Part shown: positions 1 through 9,678 of the stretch, in pieces
Layout: the number at the start of each line of letters is the position of its first letter
Position numbering within the stretch: the stretch's first letter is position 1
Assembly (NCBI GenBank): GCA_023055425.1
Contig: JALGPY010000003.1
Coordinates: 68,866,991-68,930,990 of the forward strand
DNA from: Linanthus parryae
Lineage: Eukaryota > Streptophyta > Magnoliopsida > Ericales > Polemoniaceae
Reading direction: 5' to 3'
Length of the DNA stretch: 64,000 bases
Position numbers and translations under genes: made by a program
Notes under the pieces: generated by a model
The model's database searches: none
What the model was told of the DNA's origin: nothing
What the model saw: only the letters and a program-made list of their open reading frames with translations

Positions 1-898
1 GTCAAGTCCATGAAGTTTGATTAAATAGCACTTATGTCGCTGACCAAGAATACGAAAACAAGTCAAACTATGCTCAACAATATGAAATCACCTTCTTAAT
101 ACTCTAAAGTAGTAATATGATTTAAATCTAATACGTTTGATTATTTCACTTAAACCCCTAAGGTTTAACAAAATTGTAGAAAGACCCCTAATAGTTGGCT
201 AGTTTATAATAACTCATAATAGCTTATTCAGACTCCAATTACCCATATAAGACATGCTTAACAACTCCAAGACATTGATTTGATTTAGAACAAATTTTAT
301 GTAAAATTACTATTTTGACCCTCTTATATAGTTTGGTCCTAAGAGTGTTTCCTTAGAAGGTCAACTTGGTCAAATTTGATATGGATGTTCATAACGACAA
401 TTTGAGCAGCTTTGCTCAAGGATGTGAAGCTAAAAAGTTCATGTTGATTGTCGAATAAAACTTCAATGTAGAGTGAATTCCTACAAACAGCCAACTTCTA
501 AGCTAATTTATGAGCAGTTGAAAGAGTTTGGGAAAACTTGCGTAAGCGAGGGGTCTATCAGGGCAGTTCCTCCGTGTTCCTGCATGTAGAAGAACAAGAC
601 AAACGACACCCGGTTAACTTGTTTTGGGACGAAGATGAGAGCCGGTTTGGGGTAAGAGCAAGGCAAAGTATGTTATCTAGAGGTAAGACAGTAACGGCTG
701 AGCTGACCGTGGTAGCTGTTGTAGCTCCGTGTGTCTGTTGCTCTCTATTCGATGGATTTTGTTGTGAATGGGACAGATCCTTTATATACATGCCATTAAA
801 CGGGTGTGGGTTAGCACGAACGACGATAATGGGACCTCTCGTGGCCTTAACGTCCTCCTAATTGAGCGGGTCGCGGCCCGTATATGTAGGGATCGTGG
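1..898. other. Left flank, no recognisable gene
   Basis: This AT-rich stretch lies outside the first LTR of the stack. No domain, LTR terminus or RNA gene was recognised. A 107-codon open frame at 538-861 is more GC-rich than its surroundings, but its translation shows no motif that I know and it has no homologous partner in the window. It may be an old transposon remnant or chance. Confidence 0.5.
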
Positions 899-1160
899 TG
901 TAACACCCCTATTTTTCAAACTGACTCTAAGTGCAATATCAAGTCTTTTGGGAAAAATTTGTAAATAGTCTGTCACGTATTTAAAGTTGGAATTTTAGAG
1001 AGTTGGAATGATTTTGAAGCACTAGAGATGTTCGAGGTGGTTGTGCGATTCTCTGAAATTAAGTAGAAACCTCTAACTCTAGGTTGTACCCCAAACTTTA
1101 GGAAAACTACAATTTCACCCCCCAATGCATGGGAGACACTTGGCAAACTAATCTTGACAC
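899..1160 (+). repeat. Element T, 5' LTR, piece 1 of 3 (Ty3, Tekay/Del-like)
   Basis: The piece begins TGTAACACCCC, the usual start of LTRs of plant chromoviruses of the Tekay/Del kind. It is cut at 1160 by insertion of the copia element C1. The GACAC at 1156-1160 is repeated at 9674-9678 after C1, where the LTR resumes. The three pieces together give an LTR of about 3.3 kb. The assignment rests on the terminus and on the tRNA-Met primer-binding site found after the third piece at 61159. No T coding sequence is in the window. Confidence 0.6.
1156..1160. repeat. Target-site duplication of C1, left copy (GACAC)
   Basis: Five bases directly before the TG of the left LTR are repeated exactly after the CA of the right LTR at 9674-9678, as expected for integrase-mediated insertion. 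Confidence 0.95.
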
Positions 1161-1539
1161 TGTTGGAATAGATGCCCTAGAGGCAATCTAGTTTAGTATG
1201 AATTTGTAATTGGCTAGAAATTCATTTATTATTTATTGGATATTTAATATAATGAAGTCCTTAGATTTACAATTGTGTTGTTTATCTTAAATATCCCTAG
1301 TCAAGTATAATGATTAAGTGGGACAATCATCTATAGACTAGTATGGGGTTGGATTGATATGGAGATATCACGATCCAACACATAGGTGTGCATTACGGAA
1401 TGTTGCACTGGATTGACCCATTACCGAGAAGGCTACATACACGTTATGTTGAGTCACAAGTGCTTCTCGGGTACAATGGTATTGTCATCCTTAGACTTGA
1501 AGTCACTAGATATTCTAGTTGTGGATCATTGTGATCTTG

Positions 1540-1556
1540 GTAGCGTTAAACGCTAC
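1540..1556. promoter_or_regulatory. Palindrome in the U3 of C1
   Basis: The sequence GTAGCGTTAAACGCTAC has two 8-base arms around one central A. The same palindrome occurs at the equivalent place in the C1 3' LTR (8623-8639), C2 3' LTR (42470-42486) and both C3 LTRs (46296-46312, 52930-52946), and with one arm mismatch in the C2 5' LTR (13800-13816). It lies upstream of the TATA box, so a binding site for a dimeric regulator is possible; that role is inferred. Confidence 0.6.
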
Positions 1557-2150
1557 ACCGTAACTGGGTAGTTATAAAGGCGTGTACTGGATACAATGAG
1601 AAGCAAGCTTAGAGATCGTAGTGGACGTAGAGAGGATTTGCCCCTCCCACATAACGGGAGCAAATATCCAAGGCCACTCGAGGATAGTGCTTATAGAATG
1701 TCTGGCCAGACTCAAATAAATCAATATATGGGATATTGATGTTATTTGCACGAATAAGGCTATTCCATGGATCGAGGAACTAGGGATTGGATATACGAGT
1801 GTGACTTGTATGTCTCGTGTCCAATCCGGATATGGAGGCAAAGGGATGAGACAATTACTTGTACAAGGTTGTCTAGATGACTATTCTATTAGTTGGCTAG
1901 AATGGATGTTTTGCTAGAAACCGCTCCATATTAGCAAAGAGTTGCTACCAACTAGATAGAACCTATGGGGTCACACGCTATATAGAGTTGTACTAGATTG
2001 TGGAATTAATTAATTGGATTAATTAATTAGAAGGATCACTTTGCAAACCCTTGCAAACTTAGTAGGGACTAATTTGCAAGGAAGGGACTAAATTGAATTC
2101 TAGTAGGACTAGAATAAGTCCTTTAGGTAGTTAACAAGGAGTTGTTGGAC

Positions 2151-2158
2151 TATATAAA
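2151..2158 (+). promoter_or_regulatory. TATA box of C1 5' LTR
   Basis: TATATAAA follows GTTGTTGGAC, a context that is repeated in the C3 LTR at 47038-47045. Transcription would start a few tens of bases downstream, which leaves about 400 bp of R-U5 before the primer-binding site. Confidence 0.75.
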
Positions 2159-2591
2159 GGACCCTCCTCCTTCCTTCCCTACACACTTATGCTCTAGAGA
2201 GAACATAACAAGAGTAGGAGAGAACAAAGGAGAGAGAGAGCAAGCAAAGAGGGACGCCGCCCCCTATTGCCGCCGCCCCCTCGTCCCCGACGCCACAAAG
2301 GGTGCCGAACCCCCTTTTGGTGTCTCGTTTTGCGTGATTCCTTCACCCTCCTTTCAATCCGGGCTAGCACCAAGGAGATTGGAGATCTAGGAACAACTCT
2401 AGGCGTGGATCAACTATAGAGAACGTGACACTATTCGCGTTTGAAGTCATCAAGGAGAACCCAAAGGTGTGTTTATGATTTCTTACCTTCACTATCGTTA
2501 TGCATCTAGACTTGTGATCCTTGGAGGGTTTTGCATGGTTATTTGTTTGATTATGCTTCCGTTGCGCGACCCATGAATCAAAACCCTACAG

Positions 2592-2603
2592 TGGTATCAG
2601 AGC
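2592..2603 (+). other. C1 primer-binding site (tRNA-iMet)
   Basis: TGGTATCAGAGC, one base after the LTR end, is the standard complement to the 3' end of plant initiator tRNA-Met. It primes minus-strand cDNA. Confidence 0.95.
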
Positions 2604-4278
2604 CACAGGTCATAGAGCATAAACGTAGTTTATGTGTTACATTCTTGTTGTTTTACACCTTAATTTGTTGTTTATCGCGTAAAACAAGACAAATCAAGCA
2701 TTGGATGCAATTTGTCAAAGAATTAATCATAACAAGACCCAATTATTGCATTGGATGCATGAATTGGTGAGTTTGAGAAATTTTAGGATCTTAGATCTAG
2801 GGTTTGGGCATCCTTGGGGAAGAAGGAGTTCTCCCACAACAAGGAAACAACCAAACTTGGGCTCCAAGCAAGGAGGTTGTTTTGGAAACAACCTCCACAA
2901 GGAGGTTCGGCCCCCTAGGGAGCCGCCCCCCTTGCTTGCCGCCCAAGCTTGGCGCCCTAAGGGGCCGGGCGGCCCTAACCCGCGGGCCTAGCTTGCGGGT
3001 TTTGGGCCGGGCCGGCCCTAGGGCTTTATGGTTCACTTATTTGGGCCCGGGCAATTGGATTGTTGGGCCCATGGACCGTTTTAACCCTAGAAATCCTAAA
3101 ATCAATTAAAATTGACCAAGCGCGTTAAAATTGGATTTTAACTGTTTATGTGCAAATCGCATGGTGATTGGATATGGCCTTAGGATGTGGTTTGATGTGG
3201 ATGTTTAATTTTGTGGTTTGGTTTTACGGCCTGCGAGCTGATCAATTAATTGTAATAATTAATTAGGGTTTTATGGCCTGCGTGCCATTTTTTTCTCAAC
3301 TTGTGAGATTTATTTTATTTAGTATAGATGTTAGATAGTGCTAGATAAAGTAGATTGTTAGCCAAGATTGAAGAAAAGAAGCCCAAAGCCAAAGGAGCCA
3401 CAAAAGATGGAGCATGGAGCAAGGAGCACACCACATGACTATGAAGGATGGACCAAAAGATCAAGACGCATGGAGATGTGTGTTTGTTTAGGGTTCATAG
3501 ATAATTCCATTGGCTTGGAATTATCTTAGTCTAGAAAAGGCCATATCCACATCACGTTTAATTTCTGTTTTGTGGTTGTTTATTTATTGTCTTATTATTT
3601 GTGTGGTTGGTGTATGGATGATGCATGCAATTAGGATAATAAGATAATTAGACAACCCGGATCTATTATTTGGAGTTGTGCCCAAACTCAAATAGATAGA
3701 TTAGTTGATATTGATCAACAAAACAATTAAAAATTGAATTGAAAAATCCCTCAAATTTTAAAATATTGTGTTCTTGCCTTCTCGTTATTTAAACACTCAT
3801 TATCATCATTATTTATCAAGTTCGTGCGTGCCAAAGCATGGCGACTTGGTTCATAATGATGGAATGCGATGGCACGTAACAATGTGCAATTGTTTAGATA
3901 AGAGGTTGAACACAACTAGGCTATTAATTTGATTAAGAAACCTAGAGGCAATCAATTGGGATTATCCATGTGGATGGATAAATAAGGAGTTATTTGCCCG
4001 ATTGAACCAAGAGTTGCATATGGGATGCAATTGGAATTGTTCCTACCTAAGAAGTAATCGAATTATGGGTGACTTGCCAAAGCAAGCTCATAAGGAGATG
4101 AAAAAGATGGATCTTGGCCCACTAGAAAATATAAGGATATTTTCCGCATTAATATCTTGAGGGTTATTAATCCGTAGAAAAATAGTGGGAGCTATATTTA
4201 ATAAACTAGCCATTATTAAATATAGTCAAAAATTCACAAATACTAAAACTTGCGTATTTTCCTTTTGTAGAATTCCAA
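2604..4278 (+). other. C1 untranslated leader
   Basis: There is no convincing coding sequence in these 1.7 kb. A GC-rich block (about 2900-3030) with repeated GGGCC/GGCCC can fold into hairpins. Over 2592-4195 the sequence is closely matched by the C3 leader (47483-49085) and less closely by the C2 leader, which suggests conserved RNA functions such as packaging or dimerisation. A possible intron lies between GTGAGT (2767) and the AG at 4269-4270. The open frames at 2701-2991 and 2804-3109 overlap in different frames and follow the GC-rich block, so they are probably not genes. Confidence 0.7.
2767..4270 (+). other. Possible intron in the C1 leader
   Basis: A consensus donor (TTG|GTGAGT, intron from 2767) lies after the primer-binding site. 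A good acceptor, TTTTCCTTTTGTAG, ends at 4270, eight bases before the gag ATG, with a branch-point-like TACTAAAAC at 4241-4249. The C2 copy keeps both sites (27998 and 38376). Splicing would bring the cap close to the gag start and leave unspliced RNA for packaging. This is inferred only from sequence. Confidence 0.4.
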
Positions 4279-7200
4279 ATGGCAAACAACTCATCGAGTT
4301 CACAACATTCCCTACGATCTGTCCTTGAGAAGGACAAGCTCTCAGGAACCAACTTTCTCGATTGGTACAGAAACTTGAGAATTGTTCTCAAGCAAGAAAA
4401 GAAGCTGTACGCAATAGAGGAGCAAGTTCCAGAAGGTCCAGACAATCAGACACCTGCTGCCTTAAAGGCGTATCAAAAGCATGTTGATGATGCTAATGAT
4501 GCGGCCTGCCTAATGCTTTGCACCATGACCTCTGAGCTTCAGAAGCAACATGAGAACATGAATGCTGTCGACATGATCGAACATCTAAAGCAGCTCTTCC
4601 AAGAGCAGGCGAGGGTAGAGAGGTATGAGGTCTCAAAGGCACTGTTCAAATGTCATCTGGCAGAAGGGAACCCGGTGGGACCCCATGTACTCCGAATGAT
4701 CGGGTACTTGGAGAATCTCGCCCGGCTTGGGTTCCCGGTCGGCCAAGAGTTGGCAACGGATCTCGTGTTGCAATCGTTGCCCGAAAGTTATGGACAGTTC
4801 ATTATGAACTATAACATGAACGAGATCGTTAAACCACTGCCAGATTTGCTCAACATGTTGAGGACGGCTGAACAGAGCATCAACAAGGGTAAGGGCAAGG
4901 CCATTATGATGGTGCATAAAGGAAAGGGTAAAAAGTTTGCCTTTTCCTCCAAGGGCAAAGGCAAGTCAGTTGCTAAGTCCAAGGAACAAGCCCTTAAGCC
5001 TGTTGGTGGGATTGCCAAGGTCGTGACTAAGGGTGAATGTCACTACTGTAGTCAACCTGGACACTGGAAGAGGAACTGCCCAAAATATTTGGAGGACAAG
5101 CGGCTTGGAATGGTGATTCCACCACCACCAGGTATTTTTGTTGTAGATGTCAATTTAACTGTCTCTACATCATGGGTATTAGATACTGGATGTGGATCTC
5201 ATATTTGTCGAAATATGCAGGATCTAAAGAGAAGTAAAAGATTGGCTAAAGGGGAGGTAGATCTGCGCGTTGGGAATGGAGCAAAGGTTGCTGCGTTGGC
5301 CATAGGCGTTTGCGAACTATCTCTGCCTTCAGGATTAGTTTTAGAATTAAATAATTGCTATTTTGTGCCTGCTATGAGCAGAAACATTATTTCTATTTCT
5401 TGTTTGGACAAGGAAGGTTTTATTATTTCAATAAAGAACAATTGTTGTTCCTTTTATTTGAATAATATTCACTATTTTAGTGCGCAATTATTTAATGGAC
5501 TTTATGTCCTTGATCTAAGTAATCCTGTCTACAACATTAATACCAAGCGGATTAAAATAAATAATTTAAATCCTGCTTATTTATGGCATTGTCGTTTAGG
5601 CCACATAAATGAGAAACGTGTATCTAGACTCCATAAGGATGGATTGCTAGACTCATTTGATTTTGAATCATATGAGACATGTGAAGCTTGTTTATTGGGA
5701 AAAATGACAAAGTCCCCTTTCAATAAGAAAGGTGAGAGGACTAGTGAGCAATTGGCGCTCATACATACTGATGTGTGTGGGCCATTTGCCACGCCTGCCA
5801 GGGGTGGTTATGTCTATTTCATTACGTTTACTGATGATTACAGTAGATATGGATTTGTGTACCTTATGAGGGCAAAATCCGAATCCTTTGAAGTGTTCAA
5901 AGAATTCAAGAATGAAGTAGAGAAGCAACTTGGCAAAAGTATCAAGGCTCTACGATCGGATCGTGGAGGAGAATACTTGAGCCAAGAGTTTGACGACTAT
6001 CTTAGAGAGTGTGGGATCGTGTCCCAACTCACTCCACCCGGAACGCCACAATGGAATGGCGTGTCCGAGAGGAGGAATCGAACCCTATTGGATATGGTTC
6101 GGTCTATGATGTGTCAAACCGATCTTCCATTATCGTTTTGGGGCTACGCTCTATTAAGTGCAGCTTTTACCATTAACCGTGTTCCATCTAAATCAGTCAT
6201 GAAGACACCATATGAGATGTGGAGTGGGAGGCGTCCCACACTGTCGTTCATGAGGATTTGGGGCTGCGATGTCTATGTAAAACGTTTACAATCAGACAAG
6301 CTAGGGCCTAAATCGGATAAGTGTAAATTTGTGGGGTACCCTAAGGAAACTAAGGGATACTACTTCTACAATCCAACCGAGAACAAAGTGTTTGTTGCTC
6401 GGACCGGCGTGTTTCTAGAAAGAGAGTTTGTCTCTAAAGAAGCAAGTGGGAGGAATGTAGAACTTGAAGAAGTTCAAGAACCACAAATTACTGAACCGAT
6501 TATGGAACATGAACAGGAATCACAAGCAGTTGTGGATCCACCTGTTCGGGTAACACAAGAGCTTCGTAGATCTAGTAGAGTGCGCCAGGAACCCGAGAGG
6601 TATGGACTTCTCGTAACTGATTCCGGTGACACGATGCTCATAGATGATGAGCCTACTACCTATGAGGAGGCCATGAATGGCCCAGACTCGCAGAGGTGGC
6701 TTGAGGCCATGAGATCCGAGATGGAATCCATGTATACCAACAAAGTATGGACTTTGGTGGAACCACCTGATGGGGCGCGACCCATAGGGTGCAAGTGGGT
6801 CTTCAAGAAGAAGATCGACATGGATGGTAATGTGATTACCTATAAGGGCCGATTGGTGGCTAAAGGATTCAGACAGATTCATGGTATTGACTATGATGAA
6901 ACCTTTTCACCAGTCGCTATGACCAAATCCATCCGAATCCTACTTGCGATTGCAGCATACTACGACTATGAGATTTGGCAGATGGATGTCAAAACAGCAT
7001 TCCTTTATGGGAATCTCCTCGAGGACGTGTATATGATACAGCCGGAGGGTTTTGAGGATCCAAAGCAAGCCAACAAAGTCTGTAAGCTGCAACGATCCAT
7101 TTATGGGTTGAAGCAAGCTTCTAGGAGTTGGAATCGACGTTTTGATGAAGTGGTCAAAGAGTTTGGCTTCATCAGAAACGAAGATGAGTCTTGTGTCTAC

Positions 7201-8229
7201 AAGAAGGTTAGTGGGAGCTCTGTAGCTTTTCTGGTCTTGTATGTGGATGACATACTACTCATTGGAAACGACATTCCCATGCTGCAATCTGTGAAAGATT
7301 GGCTAGGAAAGTGTTTCTCAATGAAAGACTTAGGGGAAGCAGCCTATATACTCGGTATAAAGATCTATAGAGATAGATCTAAGAGGTTGCTAGGCCTAAG
7401 TCAAAGTACATATATTGACAAGGTGTTGAAACGGTTCAACATGCAAGATTCCAAGAAAGGATTCTTGCCCATGTCACATGGAATCACTCTTTCAAAGAGT
7501 GGTTGTCCTTCCAATGAGATTGAGAAGGAACGCATGAGTAGGATTCCCTATGCCTCGGCCATAGGATCCATCATGTACGCCATGTTATGTACTAGACCAG
7601 ATGTGTCATATGCCTTGAGTATGACAAGCAGATACCAATCCAATCCGGGTGAGAGTCACTGGATTGCTGTCAAGAACATCCTAAAGTACTTGAGAAGAAC
7701 TAAGGATGCTTTCTTGATGTTTGGCGGTGAGGAAGAGTTGCGTGTAAGGGGTTACACTGATGCAAGCTTCCAAACCGATAGAGATGACTTTAGATCACAG
7801 TCGGGATATGTGTTTTGCCTGAATGGAGCAGCGGTGAGCTGGAAGAGTTCCAAGCAAGAGACGGTAGCTGATTCTACAACAGAGGCTGAGTACATTGCTG
7901 CAAATGGCGCAGCAAAGGAGGCTGTTTGGATCAGAAAGTTTGTTTCTGAACTTGGTGTGGTCCCTAGCATTGCGGATCCAGTGGAGTTGTTCTGTGACAA
8001 CACTGGGGCGATCGCGCAATCAAAGGAACCCAGGTCGCACCAGAAGTCCAAGCACGTGCTCAGGAAGTTCCATCTGATTCGAGACATTATCGATAGAGGA
8101 GACGTTCGGATATGCAAGATTCCTACAGATGATAATCTGTCAGACCCGCTTACGAAGCCTCTCACGCAGTGGAAGCATGAAGGGCACACTAGGAGTATGG
8201 GCATACGAGATGCGCCAGATTGGCTCTAG
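4279..8229 (+). CDS. C1 Gag-Pol polyprotein, intact (1316 aa)
   Basis: This single frame encodes all proteins needed for copia replication. Gag occupies about residues 1-250 and ends with a CX2CX4HX4C zinc knuckle at 254-267. The aspartic protease motif is LDTG at 301-304 (DTG in place of the commoner DSG). The pre-integrase region has WHCRLGH at 436-442. The integrase has D498, D561 and E597, a D-D(35)-E triad. Reverse transcriptase has D903 and YVDD at 988-991. RNase H carries D1161, E1204 and D1240. No stop or frameshift is present, and the length matches the roughly 1300 residues of BARE-1 polyproteins. The ATG at 4279 is chosen because the same start context is kept in C2 (38385) and it lies just after a splice-acceptor-like site. 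How Gag is made in excess over Pol is not visible, since no frameshift separates them. Confidence 0.95.
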   Translation: MANNSSSSQHSLRSVLEKDKLSGTNFLDWYRNLRIVLKQEKKLYAIEEQVPEGPDNQTPAALKAYQKHVDDANDAACLMLCTMTSELQKQHENMNAVDMIEHLKQLFQEQARVERYEVSKALFKCHLAEGNPVGPHVLRMIGYLENLARLGFPVGQELATDLVLQSLPESYGQFIMNYNMNEIVKPLPDLLNMLRTAEQSINKGKGKAIMMVHKGKGKKFAFSSKGKGKSVAKSKEQALKPVGGIAKVVTKGECHYCSQPGHWKRNCPKYLEDKRLGMVIPPPPGIFVVDVNLTVSTSWVLDTGCGSHICRNMQDLKRSKRLAKGEVDLRVGNGAKVAALAIGVCELSLPSGLVLELNNCYFVPAMSRNIISISCLDKEGFIISIKNNCCSFYLNNIHYFSAQLFNGLYVLDLSNPVYNINTKRIKINNLNPAYLWHCRLGHINEKRVSRLHKDGLLDSFDFESYETCEACLLGKMTKSPFNKKGERTSEQLALIHTDVCGPFATPARGGYVYFITFTDDYSRYGFVYLMRAKSESFEVFKEFKNEVEKQLGKSIKALRSDRGGEYLSQEFDDYLRECGIVSQLTPPGTPQWNGVSERRNRTLLDMVRSMMCQTDLPLSFWGYALLSAAFTINRVPSKSVMKTPYEMWSGRRPTLSFMRIWGCDVYVKRLQSDKLGPKSDKCKFVGYPKETKGYYFYNPTENKVFVARTGVFLEREFVSKEASGRNVELEEVQEPQITEPIMEHEQESQAVVDPPVRVTQELRRSSRVRQEPERYGLLVTDSGDTMLIDDEPTTYEEAMNGPDSQRWLEAMRSEMESMYTNKVWTLVEPPDGARPIGCKWVFKKKIDMDGNVITYKGRLVAKGFRQIHGIDYDETFSPVAMTKSIRILLAIAAYYDYEIWQMDVKTAFLYGNLLEDVYMIQPEGFEDPKQANKVCKLQRSIYGLKQASRSWNRRFDEVVKEFGFIRNEDESCVYKKVSGSSVAFLVLYVDDILLIGNDIPMLQSVKDWLGKCFSMKDLGEAAYILGIKIYRDRSKRLLGLSQSTYIDKVLKRFNMQDSKKGFLPMSHGITLSKSGCPSNEIEKERMSRIPYASAIGSIMYAMLCTRPDVSYALSMTSRYQSNPGESHWIAVKNILKYLRRTKDAFLMFGGEEELRVRGYTDASFQTDRDDFRSQSGYVFCLNGAAVSWKSSKQETVADSTTEAEYIAANGAAKEAVWIRKFVSELGVVPSIADPVELFCDNTGAIAQSKEPRSHQKSKHVLRKFHLIRDIIDRGDVRICKIPTDDNLSDPLTKPLTQWKHEGHTRSMGIRDAPDWL

Positions 8230-8231
8230 TG

Positions 8232-8243
8232 CAAGTGGGAGAC
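8232..8243 (+). other. C1 polypurine tract
   Basis: CAAGTGGGAGAC directly precedes the 3' LTR and is the expected plus-strand primer. The same tract precedes the 3' LTRs of C2 and C3. Confidence 0.8.
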
Positions 8244-9673
8244 TGTTGGAATAGATGCCCTAGAGGCAATCTAGTTTAGTATGAATTTGTAATTGGCTAG
8301 AAATTCATTTATTATTTATTGGATATTTAATATAATGAAGTCCTTAGATTTACAATTGTGTTGTTTATCTTAAATATCCCTAGTCAAGTATAATGATTAA
8401 GTGGGACAATCATCTATAGACTAGTATGGGGTTGGATTGATATGGAGATATCACGATCCAACACATAGGTGTGCATTACGGAATGTTGCACTGGATTGAC
8501 CCATTACCGAGAAGGCTACATACACGTTATGTTGAGTCACAAGTGCTTCTCGGGTACAATGGTATTGTCATCCTTAGACTTGAAGTCACTAGATATTCTA
8601 GTTGTGGATCATTGTGATCTTGGTAGCGTTAAACGCTACACCGTAACTGGGTAGTTATAAAGGCGTGTACTGGATACAATGAGAAGCAAGCTTAGAGATC
8701 GTAGTGGACGTAGAGAGGATTTGCCCCTCCCACATAACGGGAGAAAATATCCAAGGCCACTCGAGGATAGTGCTTATAGAATGTCTGGCCAGACTCAAAT
8801 AAATCAATATATGGGATATTGATGTTATTTGCACGAATAAGGCTATTCCATGGATCGAGGAACTAGGGATTGGATATACGAGTGTGACTTGTATGTCTCG
8901 TGTCCAATCCGGATATGGAGGCAAAGGGATGAGACAATTACTTGTACAAGGTTGTCTAGATGACTATTCTATTAGTTGGCTAGAATGGATGTTTTGCTAG
9001 AAACCGCTCCATATTAGCAAAGAGTTGCTACCAACTAGATAGAACCTATGGGGTCACACGCTATATAGAGTTGTACTAGATTGTGGAATTAATTAATTGG
9101 ATTAATTAATTAGAAGGATCACTTTGCAAACCCTTGCAAACTTAGTAGGGACTAATTTGCAAGGAAGGGACTAAATTGAATTCTAGTAGGACTAGAATAA
9201 GTCCTTTAGGTAGTTAACAAGGAGTTGTTGGACTATATAAAGGACCCTCCTCCTTCCTTCCCTACACACTTATGCTCTAGAGAGAACATAACAAGAGTAG
9301 GAGAGAACAAAGGAGAGAGAGAGCAAGCAAAGAGGGACGCCGCCCCCTATTGCCGCCGCCCCCTCGTCCCCGACGCCACAAAGGGTGCCGAACCCCCTTT
9401 TGGTGTCTCGTTTTGCGTGATTCCTTCACCCTCCTTTCAATCCGGGCTAGCACCAAGGAGATTGGAGATCTAGGAACAACTCTAGGCGTGGATCAACTAT
9501 AGAGAACGTGACACTATTCGCGTTTGAAGTCATCAAGGAGAACCCAAAGGTGTGTTTATGATTTCTTACCTTCACTATCGTTATGCATCTAGACTTGTGA
9601 TCCTTGGAGGGTTTTGCATGGTTATTTGTTTGATTATGCTTCCGTTGCGCGACCCATGAATCAAAACCCTACA
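8244..9673 (+). repeat. C1 3' LTR (1430 bp)
   Basis: It is the same length as the 5' LTR and identical to it by eye except at 8744. A TATA box copy lies at 9234-9241 and the palindrome copy at 8623-8639. The end CCCTACA is followed by GACAC (9674-9678). Confidence 0.97.
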
Positions 9674-9678
9674 GACAC
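9674..9678. repeat. Target-site duplication of C1, right copy (GACAC)
   Basis: This exactly matches 1156-1160. Confidence 0.95.

Larger units (their letters stand above)
1161..2590 (+). repeat. C1 5' LTR (1430 bp)
   Basis: The LTR starts with TGTTGG and ends with CCCTACA, and it is directly followed by the primer-binding site. It has a TATA box at 2151-2158 and a GC-rich transcribed part after it. A 17-bp near-perfect palindrome lies at 1540-1556. It matches 8244-9673 with one difference seen by eye. The short open frames inside it recur in the other LTR only because the two are copies. Confidence 0.97.
1161..9673 (+). mobile_element. C1: complete Ty1/copia retrotransposon, Angela/BARE-like
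   Basis: This 8.5 kb element has two 1430-bp LTRs, a tRNA-iMet primer-binding site, a 1.7 kb leader, one uninterrupted gag-pol frame, a purine tract and a 5-bp TSD (GACAC). The domain order is Gag, protease, integrase, reverse transcriptase, RNase H, which defines Ty1/copia. The LTR start (TGTTGGAATAGATGCCC), the long leader and a single ORF of about 1300 codons fit the Angela/BARE-1 lineage; TAR is a close alternative. By eye the two LTRs differ at one base (1661 c, 8744 a), so the insertion is very recent. It sits in the LTR of element T and has no insertion inside it. It is the only element here that looks autonomous. Confidence 0.95.

Noticed and set aside
1386..1841. Open frames on both strands inside the Angela-like LTRs, repeated in several LTRs
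   Set aside because: They recur only because the LTRs are copies. They have no domain, and the C3 and C5 versions differ in length and frame.
2592..2603. tRNA-like matches at primer-binding sites
   Set aside because: They match only the 3' end of tRNA and lie next to LTR ends. No complete tRNA gene fold was seen in the window.
2701..3109. Overlapping open frames in the C1 leader
   Set aside because: They run through a GC-rich block in several frames and on both strands, and lie in an untranslated leader. The matching C3 region has different frames, so protein coding is not conserved.
7752..8204. 150-codon open frame on the minus strand
   Set aside because: It is antisense to the C1 RNase H region and is a shadow of its codon use. 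The same holds for 6520-6882.
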